Source of the DNA: Paramuribaculum sp.
GTDB taxonomy: Bacteria > Bacteroidota > Bacteroidia > Bacteroidales > Muribaculaceae
Direction of reading: 5' to 3'
Assembly (NCBI GenBank): GCA_029051965.1
Contig: JAIDJZ010000267.1
Coordinates: forward strand, 1-6,011
DNA: 6,011 nucleotides
Shown: piece after piece, positions 1-6,007 of the stretch
How positions within the stretch are numbered: the stretch's first letter is position 1
Layout of the letters: the number at the start of each line of letters is the position of its first letter
The notes under the pieces: model-generated
Seen by the model: the letters and a program-made list of their open reading frames with translations, nothing else
Databases searched by the model: none
Told to the model about the DNA's origin: nothing
Program-made: the position numbers and the translations under genes

Positions 1-12
1 ACGAAACGACAA

Positions 13-62
13 CCGGCCGGAACCGCTGACTTCTGCAACTCTCTGTCATCGGTTCCGGCCGG
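13..62 (-). terminator. Stem-loop terminator candidate overlapping the aspD stop
   Basis: Positions 13-25 (CCGGCCGGAACCG) are perfectly complementary to 50-62. After a single mismatch (26 against 49) the stem continues with 27-30 (TGAC) paired to 45-48 (GTCA), leaving a 14-nt loop. This is a 17-bp GC-rich hairpin whose 5' arm, in the direction of transcription, contains the last codons and stop codon of aspD. The bases that follow it on the minus strand (TTGTCGTTTCGT) are T-rich but not a clean T-tract. It is therefore a plausible intrinsic terminator or 3'-end stabilising hairpin, not a textbook one. The structure is seen directly; the function is inferred. Confidence 0.55.
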
Positions 63-1731
63 ACCTTCTATCTGAAGCTAGCTGGATGTACTCCTTCTTC
101 GTAGCGGCCACATATGCCTCATGGTAACTGTCGAGTATCTTGCGGATTGCAGTTCCGATCTTCAGATACGCATCCCTGTTGAGATTCGCAAGTGAAGCCC
201 TGACAGACCATTTCGGCCCATCGAACCCGTCGCCGTTGAGAAGCACGATCGCAGTCTCCGTCGCAAGACGGATCACAAAATCGAGCGGCTCGTAATTCTT
301 GTTGAGATAATCTGCAAAATCATCGCCATAGAACTTCTTGGCCCAAACCATAATATCGATCTCGCTATAGTAGCCCGCACGGCACGGATCGGGAAGAAGA
401 GTGAATCCCGTAGTGCTCCAGAGTGCGTCCAGGCGACTGTGGATCATATTGATCAGCTTCGGCTGGAGTTCCTCGCGGTGGAGATAGGCAAACGCCGAGA
501 AGAGCGCCATCTGAACCTGCTGGGGAGTCGACAGACCCGCCGTGTGGTTCAGCCCGACAAGACGGCTGTCGGCGACAACGCGGTCGACAAACCTGATTGC
601 CCCCGGATCGAGAGCCAGCGACTCATAACGCTTGTCGAGCAGCTCCTTCTTCCTGGGCGGCAGCTTCTTCAGACGCGCATCGAAAACATTGTCCGGAGCG
701 AACGCCATTGCGGCAAGACGCCATCCCGTCGCACCGAAATATTTTGAAAACGAATACAGGCAGCAGGTATTATACGGCAGAACATACATCAGCGACCTGA
801 ATCCCTCGATAAAAGTCCCGTAGACATCATCAGTGATGATCATCAGTTCCGGATTGTCATTCCTGACAATATCGACCAGTTCGTCAAGAACATCCTTCGA
901 AAGAGTGTAGCTCGGCGGATTCGACGGATTCGTGATGCAGACCGCCTTGACCGACTTGTCGCGCAGCTTGGCGAGTTCCTCCTTCGGATACTGCCAGTCA
1001 TGATAACCGTCACGCTCGACAGCATTCGCCGAAACCGAAATCACATCAAGGCCAAACTCCGCCAGCCGCGGAATTTCGAGATAAGGAGTGAAACAGGGAG
1101 TCAGCAGCGCAATCCTGTCGCCGTCGTTAAGAAGAAAATTCTGTTTGAGCGACTGGAAGATATAGCACATTCCTGCCGTGCTTCCCTCCGTCGCGAAAAG
1201 ATCATATTCAACCTCTGACTCCTTGCCCCCCATAGCCCATCGGAGATACTCGCGGACAATCTGCTGCGTATAGTTGAGAATTCTGGGAGGCGTCGGATAG
1301 TGGTCGCCGAGAATCCCATCGACCATCTCGAAGACAAACGCATCCGGATCAGCCTTCAGATCCTCCGTCACATGATTATAGAAATGAGTCAGCACCCTGG
1401 CGCCGGTCTCACCCTCGTGGGCCGACAGAAACTCCCTGAACCTCGATGCGACACCATCCTGCGCGGGCGATTCGACAATGCCGATCCCACTGTCATAGAC
1501 ATGGCGCTCAGCCTCCGAAAGGGCAAACTGTCCCAGCATGAAGAACGCCGCACGGGGATATGACAGCAACCAGTTGGGATTGCCTCGCCCGGCATTCAGA
1601 AACGTTCTGATCGTCTGGCGTGCATTCTTCTCGGCAAGTTCGATAAGCGTACCCTTGATTTCAAAAGGGCTCATTTCCGACAGGCGCGATTCATAATCGC
1701 GGTTTTCGGGATTTGATGGTAGAGTATTCAT
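46..1731 (-). CDS. aspD: Aspartate 4-decarboxylase (aspartate beta-decarboxylase, PLP enzyme)
   Basis: This is a cytoplasmic PLP enzyme that converts L-aspartate to L-alanine and CO2 (EC 4.1.1.12); family members also have aspartate aminotransferase activity. The 561 residues have the fold-type I aminotransferase layout. An N-terminal arm carries NAGRGNPNW (46-54). NPSNPPS (268-274) and DDVYG (301-305) are cofactor-contacting motifs. SFSKYFGATGWR (327-338) contains K330, the probable Schiff-base lysine, and R511 in WSVRASLANL is the probable substrate-carboxylate arginine. The length is slightly over the usual 530-550, with the excess at a basic C-terminal tail encoded inside the terminator stem. 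The ATG at 1731 gives the family N-terminus; its leader is AT-rich with no Shine-Dalgarno. It starts 32 bp after the aspT stop, so the two are almost certainly co-transcribed. An ordinary aspartate aminotransferase is unlikely given the size, the N-terminal arm and the aspT partner. Confidence 0.95.
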   Translation of the reverse strand: MNTLPSNPENRDYESRLSEMSPFEIKGTLIELAEKNARQTIRTFLNAGRGNPNWLLSYPRAAFFMLGQFALSEAERHVYDSGIGIVESPAQDGVASRFREFLSAHEGETGARVLTHFYNHVTEDLKADPDAFVFEMVDGILGDHYPTPPRILNYTQQIVREYLRWAMGGKESEVEYDLFATEGSTAGMCYIFQSLKQNFLLNDGDRIALLTPCFTPYLEIPRLAEFGLDVISVSANAVERDGYHDWQYPKEELAKLRDKSVKAVCITNPSNPPSYTLSKDVLDELVDIVRNDNPELMIITDDVYGTFIEGFRSLMYVLPYNTCCLYSFSKYFGATGWRLAAMAFAPDNVFDARLKKLPPRKKELLDKRYESLALDPGAIRFVDRVVADSRLVGLNHTAGLSTPQQVQMALFSAFAYLHREELQPKLINMIHSRLDALWSTTGFTLLPDPCRAGYYSEIDIMVWAKKFYGDDFADYLNKNYEPLDFVIRLATETAIVLLNGDGFDGPKWSVRASLANLNRDAYLKIGTAIRKILDSYHEAYVAATKKEYIQLASDRRSGRNR

Positions 1732-1763
1732 AGTATAATATTGAAAGATAGTTTAAAATGAAG

Positions 1764-3470
1764 TCAGACAAAGAGCAGAACCATAGCCACTCCCATAAGG
1801 ATCAGCAGCGTATTGCCGATCGCATAAGTGATCGTATAGCCGAGAGCCGGAACCGAACTATCGAGCGACGCCGTGATTGCGCCGAGCGCGGCTGTCGTCG
1901 TACGGCTTCCCGCACAGCAACCCAGATTGATCGCCGGATGAAACTTGAACACCTTCGCCCCAAGGAACATAGCCAGAAACAGAGGGACAGACGTCGAGAC
2001 AACTCCCATGACAAGCAGCATCCACCCGACCTGTTCGATTCCCGAAATGAATGTCGGGCCACACTGGATTCCGATGACAGCAATGAACATATTCAGTCCG
2101 AGATTATTCATCAGCCACAAAGAAGCCTCCGGAATAATTCCCGTCGACGGCCGCTTCGTGCGCAGCCAGCCGAAAAAGAGACCTGCGATAAGCGCGCCGC
2201 CCGATGTCGAGAGACTGATAGGAATATTATGCACATTGAGAGTAAGCGCTCCGACAATCGCACCGATCACGATTGCCAGCGAAACGAAAATAAGGTCTGT
2301 CTGATTCGTCGGACGCTGTTCGTAGCCGATTTCGGCGATCGCTCCCGAGACCTCCTGAGGAAGCCCCATCAGAGTCAGCATGTCGCCCTGCATAAGCGTA
2401 GTCTTCGCAAGCACCGGGACCGGCATTCCGCCCTGACGCGAAATCGACTTGATCATCACACCGTACATGAACGGCTTTGCCCTCAGCTGGTCGACCGTCA
2501 TTCCCGCAACCTTCTTCGTCGCCATGACCTCGGTCCGTTCGACATTGAACGTAAGCAATGCCGGGTCATCGACCTCCGGACCGATCCAGCCTTCGTCCTG
2601 AATGATAAACTCATGGCGTCCGGAAAGGACGATCTCGTCGCCCTTGCCGACAACCGTTGCGGGTGTGATCTCATGGATCTGCCCGTCCGACGCCGTCCTG
2701 ACGCGCTCGACGAAAAGACGCCGTCCGAGGCTCTGGAAATGCTCCTCGATCTCCTTCACCGTAAGAGACGTCGAAAAATGATCCGCCTCGACCTTATACG
2801 CACGGAAAACGATCGGACGGTTCCCATCGATATAAGCCGGATCCGACGACAGGTCCGAATGGTCAAGCTCCTGCTCAAGTTCCTTCGTCTGCTGACGGAC
2901 CTTCTTAAGGCCTCCAAGAAGAGCCGGTCCGAGATTGCCGAGAATCCATGCCGAACCGATCGTTCCGAAAACATAAGTGACAGCATAGCACACCGGAATC
3001 AGATCGATCATCTGCTTCTTCTCTTCAGCTGAAATGTGGAGAGAGCTGATCGTATCGGCACCGACGCCGATAACAGCCGAAATCGTCTGCGCTCCGGAGA
3101 AAAGACCCGTTGCGATCGCCGCATTATAATTCATCAGCTTCGCACAGAGCCACGTCACTCCAAGACACAGAAAGCAGACAACGACCGCAAAAATGACCTG
3201 CTTGATTCCCTGTCCGCGGATAGCCGCAACGAACTGCGGTCCGCACTTATAGCCGATCGCAAAAAGGAATATCAGGAAAAACAATGATTTTAGCGGCGCC
3301 CCGATAGGAATGTTGAGCTGACCGACAAGGACGCCGACAAGTAAGACTGAGGTGACTGTGCCGAGAGTAAAAGTCTTATACTTAAGCTTCCCGAGCCAGA
3401 AACCCAACCCGATTGTCAGAAAAATCGGGATGGACGGATAAGTCCTGAACGTTTCAATTAACCATGACAT
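1764..3470 (-). CDS. aspT: Aspartate:alanine antiporter
   Basis: This inner-membrane exchanger swaps external L-aspartate for internal L-alanine (aspartate:alanine exchanger family). The 568 residues fit the usual 540-565. The protein is an internal duplication. An N-terminal membrane half (about 12-190) carries the glycine-rich motif GLFSGAQTISAVIGVG (122-137). A large hydrophilic domain (about 195-385) looks like two RCK_C/TrkA-C type modules. The C-terminal membrane half (about 392-568) carries GCCAGSRTTTAALGAI (517-532), the equivalent conserved motif. Exchange of anionic aspartate for neutral alanine is electrogenic, and with AspD it yields proton motive force. It is the first gene of an aspT-aspD pair, the reverse of the aspD-aspT order known from Tetragenococcus halophilus. 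The ATG at 3470 has no Shine-Dalgarno. YidE/YbjL-type paralogues share the fold, but the adjacent decarboxylase makes AspT the best call. Confidence 0.93.
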   Translation of the reverse strand: MSWLIETFRTYPSIPIFLTIGLGFWLGKLKYKTFTLGTVTSVLLVGVLVGQLNIPIGAPLKSLFFLIFLFAIGYKCGPQFVAAIRGQGIKQVIFAVVVCFLCLGVTWLCAKLMNYNAAIATGLFSGAQTISAVIGVGADTISSLHISAEEKKQMIDLIPVCYAVTYVFGTIGSAWILGNLGPALLGGLKKVRQQTKELEQELDHSDLSSDPAYIDGNRPIVFRAYKVEADHFSTSLTVKEIEEHFQSLGRRLFVERVRTASDGQIHEITPATVVGKGDEIVLSGRHEFIIQDEGWIGPEVDDPALLTFNVERTEVMATKKVAGMTVDQLRAKPFMYGVMIKSISRQGGMPVPVLAKTTLMQGDMLTLMGLPQEVSGAIAEIGYEQRPTNQTDLIFVSLAIVIGAIVGALTLNVHNIPISLSTSGGALIAGLFFGWLRTKRPSTGIIPEASLWLMNNLGLNMFIAVIGIQCGPTFISGIEQVGWMLLVMGVVSTSVPLFLAMFLGAKVFKFHPAINLGCCAGSRTTTAALGAITASLDSSVPALGYTITYAIGNTLLILMGVAMVLLFV

Positions 3471-3600
3471 AAGGCAGAGTGTGTGTTAAATTAAAGGTTT
3501 ATCGAGTGGTTGAATCCAAGCACTCTCTTATAATCGGGATCGCGCTCAAAAACGATCAAACGCAGGCCTCCCGTCTCTTTAATCTAACGCTTCTGCCTCT
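3471..3600 (-). promoter_or_regulatory. Intergenic leader upstream of aspT
   Basis: This 130-bp gap separates the membrane-protein gene from aspT and must hold the aspT promoter if aspT-aspD is its own operon. I found no convincing Bacteroidota promoter (TTG about 20 bp before TAnnTTTG) and no Shine-Dalgarno; the bases just before the ATG read ACTCTGCCTT. The gap contains a diverged copy of the inverted-repeat end of the downstream element (3509-3530). It also contains short complementary segments that cannot all pair at once (3535-3539 with 3569-3573, or 3538-3542 with 3553-3557). A regulatory role is inferred only from position. Confidence 0.3.
3509..3530 (-). repeat. Diverged copy of the element-end repeat upstream of aspT
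   Basis: On the plus strand, GTTGAATCCAAGCACTCTCT plus TA matches the right end of the 4285-4481 element (4462-4483 region) at 18 of 22 positions, including an identical final CACTCTCTTA. Both copies have the same orientation relative to the genes. No partner inverted copy or hairpin core is present in this gap, so it may be a solo end, a decayed element or a shared regulatory motif. Confidence 0.45.
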
Positions 3601-4266
3601 CTATTGTTCCGAAACACCGCGCGATTGTCCCGCATCGCCGGTCTCACGCTTCGGCACACGCCGGATTTCTCTGCGCACGCGCTTTTTCCCCGACCCGCGC
3701 GACTTCACAGACACACCGACCGAATCAATCACATCAATGCCGAACAGACCGCGGTGATAGCGCACAGTCGCGCTGCCTCCCGAACGAGTCGTCGCATACA
3801 CCCCCGTGGCGACACGGCGATCGATCTCACGCCCGTCGGGCAATCGCAGACGGAGATAATAGTCATTGTGCGAACCCCTATAGACACGCCGGCGGCCCAC
3901 CTGACGATAATCATTGACCTTCTTCGTCATCTTCGACGCAATTTCAGCCCTGACTGTGACCGGCTCGCCGCCCCCCGCCAGATTCAGACCCATGATTGCT
4001 GAAATCGCAGTCGGGACCGCAAGAAGAAAATAAATCGAAATGCGCAGAACGCGCCTGCCGGTCCCACCGGCATTCTCATCCGCAATCCTCCTCAGAAAAA
4101 GCGGAAAAATCATAGCCGCCAGTCCGAATCCAATCGCGCCTATTATCCAGGGATTGACAAGCGCTCCGCCTAACAGAACGATAGCAAGCCCCCACAGAAC
4201 CATGGCGCATAGGACAATCCCTATCGTCGTCATGGTCTGTCGGGCTGATTTTTTGTTTTGTTTCAT
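3601..4266 (-). CDS. Small membrane protein of unknown function with soluble basic C-terminus
   Basis: I do not recognise this 221-residue protein as a named family. Three hydrophobic segments are visible, at about 12-37, 39-58 and 73-97, the last two separated by a short charged stretch (RRIADENAGGTGRR). A soluble region of about 100-185 follows. It contains a probable beta-rich module with YYLRLRLPDGREIDRRV (136-152) and GGSATVRYHRGLFGIDVI (163-180). That pattern recalls the small beta domains of membrane-anchored DUF3592-like proteins, though this is only an impression. The last 35 residues are rich in arginine and lysine and look disordered. The N-terminus (MKQNKKSARQ) is basic, consistent with a cytoplasmic N-terminus. 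The ATG at 4266 lies 18 nt from the edge of the inverted-repeat element, so any promoter is in or beyond that element. A 5-bp hairpin (4267-4271 with 4275-4279) abuts the start codon. Confidence 0.75.
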   Translation of the reverse strand: MKQNKKSARQTMTTIGIVLCAMVLWGLAIVLLGGALVNPWIIGAIGFGLAAMIFPLFLRRIADENAGGTGRRVLRISIYFLLAVPTAISAIMGLNLAGGGEPVTVRAEIASKMTKKVNDYRQVGRRRVYRGSHNDYYLRLRLPDGREIDRRVATGVYATTRSGGSATVRYHRGLFGIDVIDSVGVSVKSRGSGKKRVRREIRRVPKRETGDAGQSRGVSEQ

Positions 4267-4284
4267 TGTCTGAAAGACAGGTTT

Positions 4285-4304
4285 AGAGAGGGTTTGAATT
4301 TAAA
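4285..4304 (+). repeat. Left terminal inverted repeat
   Basis: AGAGAGGGTTTGAATTTAAA matches the reverse complement of 4462-4481 at 19 of 20 positions, the only difference being G against T at position 7 of the repeat. Confidence 0.65.
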
Positions 4305-4315
4305 TCAAATTAAGG

Positions 4316-4414
4316 CTGAGAGGATTTTTTGAGCGAATTCCGCGAGTTGAAGAAGGAGCATAGCGGGCTATGCGACTGATGAGACTTGGCGGAATTCGCC
4401 AAAAAAGACCTCAG
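4316..4414 (+). other. Long hairpin with four tandem G-A mismatch steps (candidate structured RNA or ssDNA element)
   Basis: Read on the plus strand, the following pairs form from the outside in: 4316-4320 with 4410-4414; 4322 with 4409; tandem G-A at 4323-4324/4407-4408; TTTTTTG 4325-4331 with 4400-4406; GCGAATTCCGC 4333-4343 with 4389-4399; wobble 4344/4387; AGT 4345-4347 with 4384-4386; wobble 4348/4383; tandem G-A 4349-4350/4381-4382; 4351/4380; tandem G-A 4352-4353/4378-4379; 4354-4355/4376-4377; tandem G-A 4356-4357/4374-4375; and GCATAGC 4358-4364 with 4367-4373 around a GG apex. Only single-base bulges (4321, 4332, 4388) interrupt it. On the minus strand the mismatches become T-C/C-T, which are destabilising. 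It is not a classical terminator: in either direction the T-tract precedes the stem and an A-tract follows. Confidence 0.6.
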
Positions 4415-4461
4415 GATTATTTTGAAGGTTCTGCCGTTCATGCGTATTACTGTTAACGCGG

Positions 4462-4481
4462 TTTAAATTCAAACACTCTCT
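4462..4481 (-). repeat. Right terminal inverted repeat
   Basis: This is the inverted partner of 4285-4304 (19 of 20 matching). On the gene strand it begins 6 nt after the last base of the M48 stop codon, so the element abuts that gene's 3' end. Confidence 0.65.
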
Positions 4482-4487
4482 TAGTTG

Positions 4488-5276
4488 TCACTCAACAGTG
4501 TAGCCATCCTTCTTCGCACGTTCTTCCATCTTCTTGATGCGCGCATCAAGATCCGGATGCGACGAGAACAGCTGATTCAGTTTGCTCGTCTTGCCGGCCT
4601 CACCCTGAATCGATTTCAGCTTCTTGAATGACTTTGCCATCGCGGCAGGATTCTTGCCGTGCGACTTCAGGAACTCATAGCCATATTCATCCGCCTGATT
4701 CTCCTGCTTCTTCGAATAGGTAGCGGAAGCGAGCGACTCGCCGAGAGCACCAAGCTGCGAATCCGTCAGAGCAGCAACCTTATTGGAAGTCGAGCCGACA
4801 GCATCTTTAAGAGCCGACGTCAGAAGTGCCTGCTTGAAGGCCTTTTTCGAATCGCGGTGCGCAACGTGACCGACCTCATGACCGATTACACCAAGAAGCT
4901 CATCGTCATCCATGATGTCCATCAGTGCCGCGAACACACGCACACTGCCGTCTGCACATGCGAATGCATTGACATCAATAACATTGTAGACCTTGAAATT
5001 CAAAGGAATTCCATCGACGGAAGTCAGACCCGACGTCAGATTGGCCAGACGCTTGGCATAGGGATCACTGTCGGGAAGAACCGGATTGTTCTTATCCATC
5101 CAGTCGATATACTCTTTGACATAGGCGCTCATCTGGTCGTCTGTAAGCGTCGCTGCCTCAACGGCCTTGCCAAGACCTTTGGCTGCTTTTGAAAGATTGA
5201 ACTGCGCAGATGCTGATGCAGGTGCGATCAAACCGCCGGCCACAAGTGCGACCGAAAGAATCAATTTTTTAAACAT
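4488..5276 (-). CDS. Secreted M48 family zinc metalloprotease
   Basis: This 262-residue protein is a probable periplasmic peptidase of the M48 family (LoiP/BepA-like, single catalytic domain). It has a clear signal peptide: MFKK, a hydrophobic core to about residue 18, and a likely cleavage after ASASA at 24. There is no lipobox cysteine, so it is probably soluble. The zinc site is complete. HEVGH at 133-137 gives two histidine ligands and the catalytic glutamate E134, and ENQAD at 192-196 supplies the third ligand E192. VNAFACADGSVRVFAALM (102-119) is the family's conserved pre-HExxH strand and SSHPDLDARIKKM (238-250) its C-terminal conserved segment. Unlike BepA there is no TPR region. Family members degrade or assist assembly of envelope proteins; the substrate here is unknown. 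The ATG at 5276 is preceded by an A-rich leader and no Shine-Dalgarno. It follows rnfA by 140 bp and is probably transcribed separately. Confidence 0.9.
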   Translation of the reverse strand: MFKKLILSVALVAGGLIAPASASAQFNLSKAAKGLGKAVEAATLTDDQMSAYVKEYIDWMDKNNPVLPDSDPYAKRLANLTSGLTSVDGIPLNFKVYNVIDVNAFACADGSVRVFAALMDIMDDDELLGVIGHEVGHVAHRDSKKAFKQALLTSALKDAVGSTSNKVAALTDSQLGALGESLASATYSKKQENQADEYGYEFLKSHGKNPAAMAKSFKKLKSIQGEAGKTSKLNQLFSSHPDLDARIKKMEERAKKDGYTVE

Positions 5277-5293
5277 AGCTTATTTTTTTATTG
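5277..5293 (-). promoter_or_regulatory. A-rich, Shine-Dalgarno-less translation leader of the M48 gene
   Basis: On the gene strand the bases before the ATG read AATAAAAAAATAAGCT. An A-rich stretch in place of a Shine-Dalgarno is typical of translation initiation in Bacteroidota. It supports the chosen ATG, which also gives a proper signal peptide. Confidence 0.5.
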
Positions 5294-5416
5294 ATTGGTG
5301 ATAATCTGCTAATCCGTAATGGCGGAATCCTCTTCCGACGGCTCTCCTGCCGACCGCTTCGGAAACCGCTTTTCTGAAACATTCCTAATAACGGACCTCA
5401 CATCCGTTTTAGTATG
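5294..5416. other. Intergenic region between rnfA and the M48 gene
   Basis: This gap should contain the M48 promoter and the rnf transcript end. I found no convincing TAnnTTTG promoter. It holds a hairpin at 5385-5412 (listed separately) and a weaker inverted repeat, TTCCGA 5333-5338 with TCGGAA 5359-5364, supported by CGG 5339-5341 with CCG 5350-5352. It also holds a direct repeat of ACCGCTT at 5353-5359 and 5365-5371, spaced 12 bp. Confidence 0.3.
5385..5412 (-). terminator. Hairpin just downstream of rnfA
   Basis: CTAA (5385-5388) and AACGGA (5390-5395) pair with TCCGTT (5403-5408) and TTAG (5409-5412). The result is a 10-bp stem with one bulged base (5389) and a 7-nt loop, starting 4 nt beyond the rnfA stop codon. 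No T-tract follows on the minus strand (GAATGTTTC), so it is a weak intrinsic terminator candidate. It could equally be a 3'-end protecting hairpin for the rnf transcript. Confidence 0.4.
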
Positions 5417-6007
5417 TCATCCCGCTTTTATTCCGGAAAATCCCATGAAAGCCATCGCGAGCAGTCCGGCGCACACAAGCGCGATCGGAGCCCCACGCAT
5501 CGGACGCGGCACATCCGTCAGATCAAGCTGCTCACGGATGCCGGCAAACAGGACAAGCGCAAGACCGAAACCGCCTGCCGACGCAAGCGCATAGACCAGC
5601 GACGTGACAAGACCCATATCCTTCTGGACAACCGTAATCGCAACCCCGAGAACGGCGCAGTTTGTCGTGATCAGCGGAAGAAAGACCCCAAGAGCCTGAT
5701 ACAGCGACGGAACGCTCTTCTTCATGACGATCTCAAGCGTCTGCACAAGAGCCGCGATCACAAGAATAAACACAATCGTCTGGAGATAATCCATCCCGAA
5801 CGGCACTAACAGATAGCGCTGAAGAACCCACGTGACAAGTGTCGCGATCACCATGACAAACGCCACAGCCGCACCCATGCCGGTCGCCGACGAAAGTTTT
5901 TTCGACACTCCCAGAAACGGACAGATCCCGAGAAACTGGGCAAAGACAATATTATTGACAAAAACTGCCCCTATGCCAATTGCCAGAGACGCGATCGTTT
6001 CTTTCAC
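5417..6007 (-). CDS. rnfA: Rnf electron transport complex subunit A
   Basis: RnfA is an integral membrane subunit of the Rnf complex, which couples ferredoxin:NAD+ electron transfer to Na+ or H+ translocation. The 196 residues (family about 190-195) form six predicted helices. Both conserved cysteine motifs are present: FLGICPFLGVSKK with C29 and PLITTNCAVLGVA with C117. In Rnf and the related Nqr complex these contribute to the iron-sulfur centre shared with the RnfE/NqrD partner. FAGIREQLDL (154-163) and the GLLAMAFMGFSG ending (181-192) are also typical. The start taken is GTG at 6007, giving an N-terminus about four residues longer than Bacteroides relatives. There is no internal ATG before residue 44, and the frame stays open to the window edge. 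The GTG overlaps a TGA in the GTGA arrangement, as expected if rnfE lies immediately upstream. With a hairpin and 140 bp behind it, rnfA is probably the last gene of an rnfBCDGEA-type operon. Confidence 0.95.
   Translation of the reverse strand: MKETIASLAIGIGAVFVNNIVFAQFLGICPFLGVSKKLSSATGMGAAVAFVMVIATLVTWVLQRYLLVPFGMDYLQTIVFILVIAALVQTLEIVMKKSVPSLYQALGVFLPLITTNCAVLGVAITVVQKDMGLVTSLVYALASAGGFGLALVLFAGIREQLDLTDVPRPMRGAPIALVCAGLLAMAFMGFSGIKAG

Larger units (their letters stand above)
4285..4481. repeat. MITE-like intergenic element with terminal inverted repeats
   Basis: This 197-bp non-coding stretch fills the gap between the M48 gene (stop at 4488) and the membrane-protein gene (start at 4266). 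Its two ends are near-perfect inverted repeats of 20 bp, and it encloses a long hairpin at 4316-4414. No open reading frame of note lies inside it. A possible TTA flanks both ends (4283-4285 and 4481-4483), too short to prove a target duplication. The layout resembles a miniature inverted-repeat transposable element or other dispersed intergenic repeat. Whether it is multicopy in this genome cannot be told from one window. Confidence 0.55.

Noticed and set aside
1758..3032. Long plus-strand open frame of 424 codons
   Set aside because: It lies wholly antisense to aspT, and its product is a repetitive mix of Arg, His, Asp and Ser with no domain or hydrophobic pattern. It is a codon-usage shadow of aspT.
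3535..3573. Possible terminator or attenuator between the membrane-protein gene and aspT
   Set aside because: The stems are only 5 bp, mutually exclusive (3535-3539/3569-3573 against 3538-3542/3553-3557) and not followed by a T-tract, so chance is sufficient.
4267..4279. Five-bp hairpin directly before the start codon of the membrane-protein gene
   Set aside because: A 5-bp AT-containing stem with a 3-nt loop is expected by chance, with no second signal for a translational switch.
4443..4460. Short hairpin GCGT/ACGC inside the right part of the element
   Set aside because: It has only four base pairs with a loop of about ten, too weak to call.
4659..5192. Plus-strand frame of 177 codons across the M48 gene
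   Set aside because: It is antisense to a gene with an intact signal peptide and full zinc motif, and its product shows no recognisable features.
5353..5371. Direct repeat ACCGCTT with 12-bp spacing upstream of the M48 gene as a regulator site
   Set aside because: A seven-base repeat in two copies, with no identifiable promoter to relate it to, is not enough to claim an operator.
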